Below are positions 7,235 to 8,885 of a DNA stretch of 8,885 nucleotides, in pieces. How positions within the stretch are numbered: the first letter of the stretch is position 1; each line of letters opens with the position of its first letter. The DNA comes from Nitrospirota bacterium (GTDB lineage: Bacteria > Nitrospirota > Thermodesulfovibrionia > Thermodesulfovibrionales > JdFR-88): positions 1-8,885 of the forward strand of contig JAKAEG010000119.1 in the NCBI GenBank assembly GCA_021819985.1. The letters run 5' to 3'. Below the pieces are notes generated by a model, which saw only the letters and a program-made list of their open reading frames with translations, did not search any database and was not told the DNA's origin. The translations under genes and the position numbers were made by a program.

Positions 7235-7733
7235 ATGAATTATAAGCGCTCACATGCAAAAGGCGCGACATTCTTTTTCACTGTGGTCACCGATCTAAGG
7301 AGGAAAGTTTTCTCTTCGAGTGAAAATGTAAATCTTTTAAGGCAAGCATTCAGTCATGTAAAAGGGAACTATCCCTTTCAGACGGACGCATTTGTGATTT
7401 TGCCGGACCATCTTCATTGCATCTGGACGCTGCCTGAAGGGATCAACGACTTTTTCGACAAGGTGGCGTTTGGTAAAAAGTTATTTCACAAGAGAGTGCC
7501 GGGCAAACGGGAAAATTTGGCAAAACAGATTTTGGGAGCATCAAATCAGGGATGACTCGGATTTCACAAGGCATGTGGAATATATTCATTACAATCCGGT
7601 AAAGCATGGGTATGTGGTTTCACCGAATGAATGGGAGCATTCGAGTTTTCACGAGTTCGTTGATAAAGGCATTTCTCAGCCTGATCGGGGCGCAGGAGAA
7701 AGCTTTGAATTTGATATAATGGGCAGTGAATAA
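7235..7733 (+). pseudogene. REP-associated tyrosine transposase (RAYT), frameshifted
   Basis: The 5' part (from ATG 7235) encodes MNYKRSHAKGATFFFTVVTD and the HUH motif in LPDHLHCIWTLPEG, whose two histidines bind the catalytic metal. The frame then departs from the family and stops at 7555. The 3' part, one frame later, gives STRWRLVKSYFTRE, the conserved WQNRFWEHQIRDD block, and YIHYNPVKHG with the likely nucleophilic tyrosine, ending at TAA 7731-7733. The two halves join in register if one T is removed from the T5 run at 7451-7455, giving LPEGINDFSTRWRLVKS and a full-length protein of 165 residues, a normal RAYT size. Motifs are otherwise well kept, so the break is recent, a sequencing indel, or bridged by slippage. 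No clear ribosome site precedes the ATG. The flanking REP hairpins confirm the identification. Confidence 0.88.
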
Positions 7734-7757
7734 GAGAAAGAAAAAGGAACTAAGGAG

Positions 7758-8036
7758 GTGTCGGGTTACGCTTCGCTAACCCGACCTACGCTGACTGAAA
7801 TCTTAGAAGATGATATCTCCATTACGAAGACCGTGCGCTCAAGTCAGGTTGGCGGTGCATTGGTCGGAGGCTTAGTGCTTGGTGGTGTAGGAGCAGTAGT
7901 TGGCGGATTATCCGGGAAAAAACAAACGTCACGACAGGTCAAAAGAGTCCGTCTTCATTTGAATGTTAACGATATTAAAAATCCCCTTCGAGCATGTCCC
8001 TTTGAATTGTTGAAGTGGGAAGCGGCCTCACATTAA
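7758..8036 (+). CDS. Small glycine-rich ORF, probable truncated gene remnant
   Basis: A 92-codon frame from GTG 7758. Residues 1-11 are simply the translation of the right REP hairpin (SGYASLTRPT), so the N-terminus is not ancestral. From about residue 18 the sequence looks like a real protein: DDISITKTVRSSQ, a glycine-zipper-like hydrophobic stretch at 32-52 (GGALVGGLVLGGVGAVVGG), then a basic and beta-rich tail, QVKRVRLHLNVNDIKNP. This order (polar strand, Gly-rich segment, strand with NDxKNP) resembles the middle of small uncharacterised bacterial and phage proteins, with their N-terminal part missing here. The last residues (CPFELLKWEAASH) look unlike the rest. The GTG overlaps the Shine-Dalgarno-like AAGGAGG, too close for normal initiation, so translation is doubtful. 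It may be better read as a pseudogene. Confidence 0.4.
   Translation: MSGYASLTRPTLTEILEDDISITKTVRSSQVGGALVGGLVLGGVGAVVGGLSGKKQTSRQVKRVRLHLNVNDIKNPLRACPFELLKWEAASH
7759..7789 (-). repeat. REP hairpin, right copy
   Basis: GTCGGGTTA 7760-7768 and TAACCCGAC 7777-7785 form a perfect 9-base stem around CGCTTCGC. CTAC at 7786-7789 reads GTAG on the minus strand, at the outer foot. It is an inverted copy of 7194-7224. It directly follows a strong Shine-Dalgarno-like TAAGGAGGT (7751-7759), as though inserted between a ribosome site and its gene. Confidence 0.85.
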
Positions 8037-8038
8037 AA

Positions 8039-8054
8039 TTGATTGCCAAATCAA
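8039..8054. repeat. Short AT-rich hairpin before the transposase gene
   Basis: TTGATT 8039-8044 pairs with AATCAA 8049-8054 across a 4-base loop. A wider pair, GAAGCGG 8019-8025 and CCGCTTC 8070-8076, brackets it. These lie where the left end of the IS256-like element should be, but the right end is outside the window, so neither can be assigned as a terminal inverted repeat. Confidence 0.25.
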
Positions 8055-8061
8055 ACACTTT

Positions 8062-8068
8062 AAAGGAG
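8062..8068 (+). promoter_or_regulatory. Ribosome binding site of the IS256-like transposase
   Basis: AAAGGAG lies 9 bases before the ATG at 8078-8080, a good Shine-Dalgarno sequence that fixes the start of this gene. Confidence 0.6.
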
Positions 8069-8077
8069 ACCGCTTCT

Positions 8078-8885
8078 ATGGAGAAAAGATACCGGAAGAT
8101 GCATCGAAAAGTAAACGGGAAAATAAGGGAGATCAGCGAGGGCGGGGTCCTGCTGGAACTTCCCCTTCGGGTGCCTGAGGCTATTGGGAGCCTGCCCCAG
8201 CTTATAAGGGAGGTGGCGCAGGAGACGGGGATATTGCTCATGCTGGCGGCAATGGATTCGGAAGGCGTGCGGATAGCCGGCCCCAAGAATTCAAAGAATC
8301 CTTTAAGGACGGCCAACTGGTGGGGCGGCGATCTCAGGCCCGTGTATTATGACAAGCAGGAGGTGATCATAGACCGTCCCCGCTTGAGGGGTAAGGACAA
8401 AAAGGAGATTCCTCTTGCCACCTATGAGGCGTTCCGGGACCCTAAGGGCATGAGGGAATCAGTGCTTAAGAACATGGTCCTTGGTATATCGAGCCGCAAT
8501 TATGAAGAGTCGGTTTCCGGCTTTCTGAAAAGCTATGGCATAAAGAAATCCAGCGTAAGCAGGCATTTTGTAAGGGCCACGGCGGAGCAGATGAGAGGTT
8601 TTTTGGAAAGGGATCTCTCCGGGTTTGATCTCGTTGCCATATTCATCGACGGCATAGATTTCAAAGGCCATCTGCTCATTGTGGCGATGGGCCTGGACAG
8701 GGATGGCAGAAAGCATGTCCTCGGGCTTCGCCAAGGCGCTTCTGAAAACGCTGAAGTGTGCAAGGGCCTGCTTGAGGACTTGGCCAGGCGTGGGCTGGAC
8801 ACCGGGAAAGATTATCTCTTTGTGCTCGATGGCGCGAAGGCCCTGAGATCGGCCGTCGCCAGAATGTTTGGAGCAAAGGCCCTGG
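8078..8885 (+). CDS. IS256/mutator-family transposase, 3' end beyond the window
   Basis: The frame is open from ATG 8078 to the window edge, giving 269 residues of a protein usually about 400 long. It starts MEKRYRKMHRKVNGKIREIS. The N-terminal half is mostly helical and basic, with a probable DNA-binding helix near YGIKKSSVSRHFVRA (153-167). The catalytic RNase H-like fold then begins with FIDGIDFKGHLLIVAMGLD, carrying the first catalytic Asp191. It continues through the conserved GLRQGASENAEVCKGLLEDL to VLDGAKALRSAV with the second catalytic Asp251, 60 residues later, as expected for DDE enzymes of this family. The catalytic Glu should lie off the window. No frameshift or stop is seen, so the copy may be intact. 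The enzyme would cut and rejoin its element's DNA ends, and its presence marks the region right of dgt as a mobile-DNA landing zone. Confidence 0.85.
   Translation, partial: MEKRYRKMHRKVNGKIREISEGGVLLELPLRVPEAIGSLPQLIREVAQETGILLMLAAMDSEGVRIAGPKNSKNPLRTANWWGGDLRPVYYDKQEVIIDRPRLRGKDKKEIPLATYEAFRDPKGMRESVLKNMVLGISSRNYEESVSGFLKSYGIKKSSVSRHFVRATAEQMRGFLERDLSGFDLVAIFIDGIDFKGHLLIVAMGLDRDGRKHVLGLRQGASENAEVCKGLLEDLARRGLDTGKDYLFVLDGAKALRSAVARMFGAKAL

Larger units (their letters stand above)
7194..7789 (+). mobile_element. REP/RAYT element (transposase gene between two inverted REP hairpins)
   Basis: A 596-base unit made of an IS200/IS605-related Y1 transposase gene of the REP-associated (RAYT) type, flanked by two 31-base REP sequences in opposite orientation (7194-7224 and 7759-7789), identical after reverse complementing except at one base. 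In each, a GTAG tetranucleotide sits at the outer 5' foot of the hairpin, the arrangement that E. coli TnpA-REP is known to recognise. RAYTs are single-strand DNA transposases thought to spread REP sequences rather than themselves. The hairpins probably also end transcripts. The transposase frame is broken, so this copy is probably inactive unless frameshifting occurs. I see no target-site duplication, as expected for this family. Confidence 0.85.

Noticed and set aside
7194..7789. CRISPR-like or other tandem repeat array
   Set aside because: There are only two copies, in inverted orientation around a transposase gene, with no spacers.
8459..8876. Minus-strand open frames at the right edge
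   Set aside because: The plus strand carries a continuous IS256-like transposase frame with catalytic motifs and a Shine-Dalgarno sequence; the minus frames are its shadows.

Overview
The window looks like a bacterial chromosome segment of moderate GC: two housekeeping blocks, with accessory DNA at each end. No gene fixes the phylum. The SMC (not MukB), the approximately 350-residue dGTPase-like protein and the REP-associated transposase would fit a Gram-negative lineage such as Desulfobacterota or Nitrospirota, but that is inference only.

Layout. (1) Positions 1-909: the last 20 codons of an upstream gene, then a 281-residue protein with a candidate PD-(D/E)XK nuclease signature. The two genes are separated only by a stop codon and look translationally coupled; a restriction-modification pair is the leading, unproven interpretation. 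(2) Positions 1043-2254, minus strand: a complete FabF-type beta-ketoacyl-ACP synthase with an intact Cys-His-His triad. (3) Positions 2255-2450: a divergent intergenic region with a good sigma70-like promoter facing right. (4) Positions 2451-7007: a complete smc (chromosome condensation ATPase) followed after 27 bases by a dGTPase-like HD hydrolase, probably one operon. (5) Positions 7194-7789: a compact REP/RAYT element. A REP-associated tyrosine transposase gene, broken by a single-base frameshift in a T5 run, lies between two inverted, nearly identical 31-base REP hairpins, each carrying GTAG at its outer foot. (6) Positions 7758-8036: a glycine-rich ORF whose first codons are read from the right REP hairpin, probably the remnant of a larger gene. 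(7) Positions 8078-8885: the first 269 codons of an IS256/mutator-like DDE transposase, running off the window.

The smc-dgt block and fabF are ordinary core functions (segregation, dNTP metabolism, fatty-acid elongation). Everything from about 7190 onward is mobile or decayed DNA accumulated downstream of the operon. The most informative parts are the RAYT with its paired REP hairpins, the point frameshift within it, and the possible restriction nuclease at the left edge. I found no tRNA, rRNA, CRISPR array or riboswitch, and no clear new multi-gene system.
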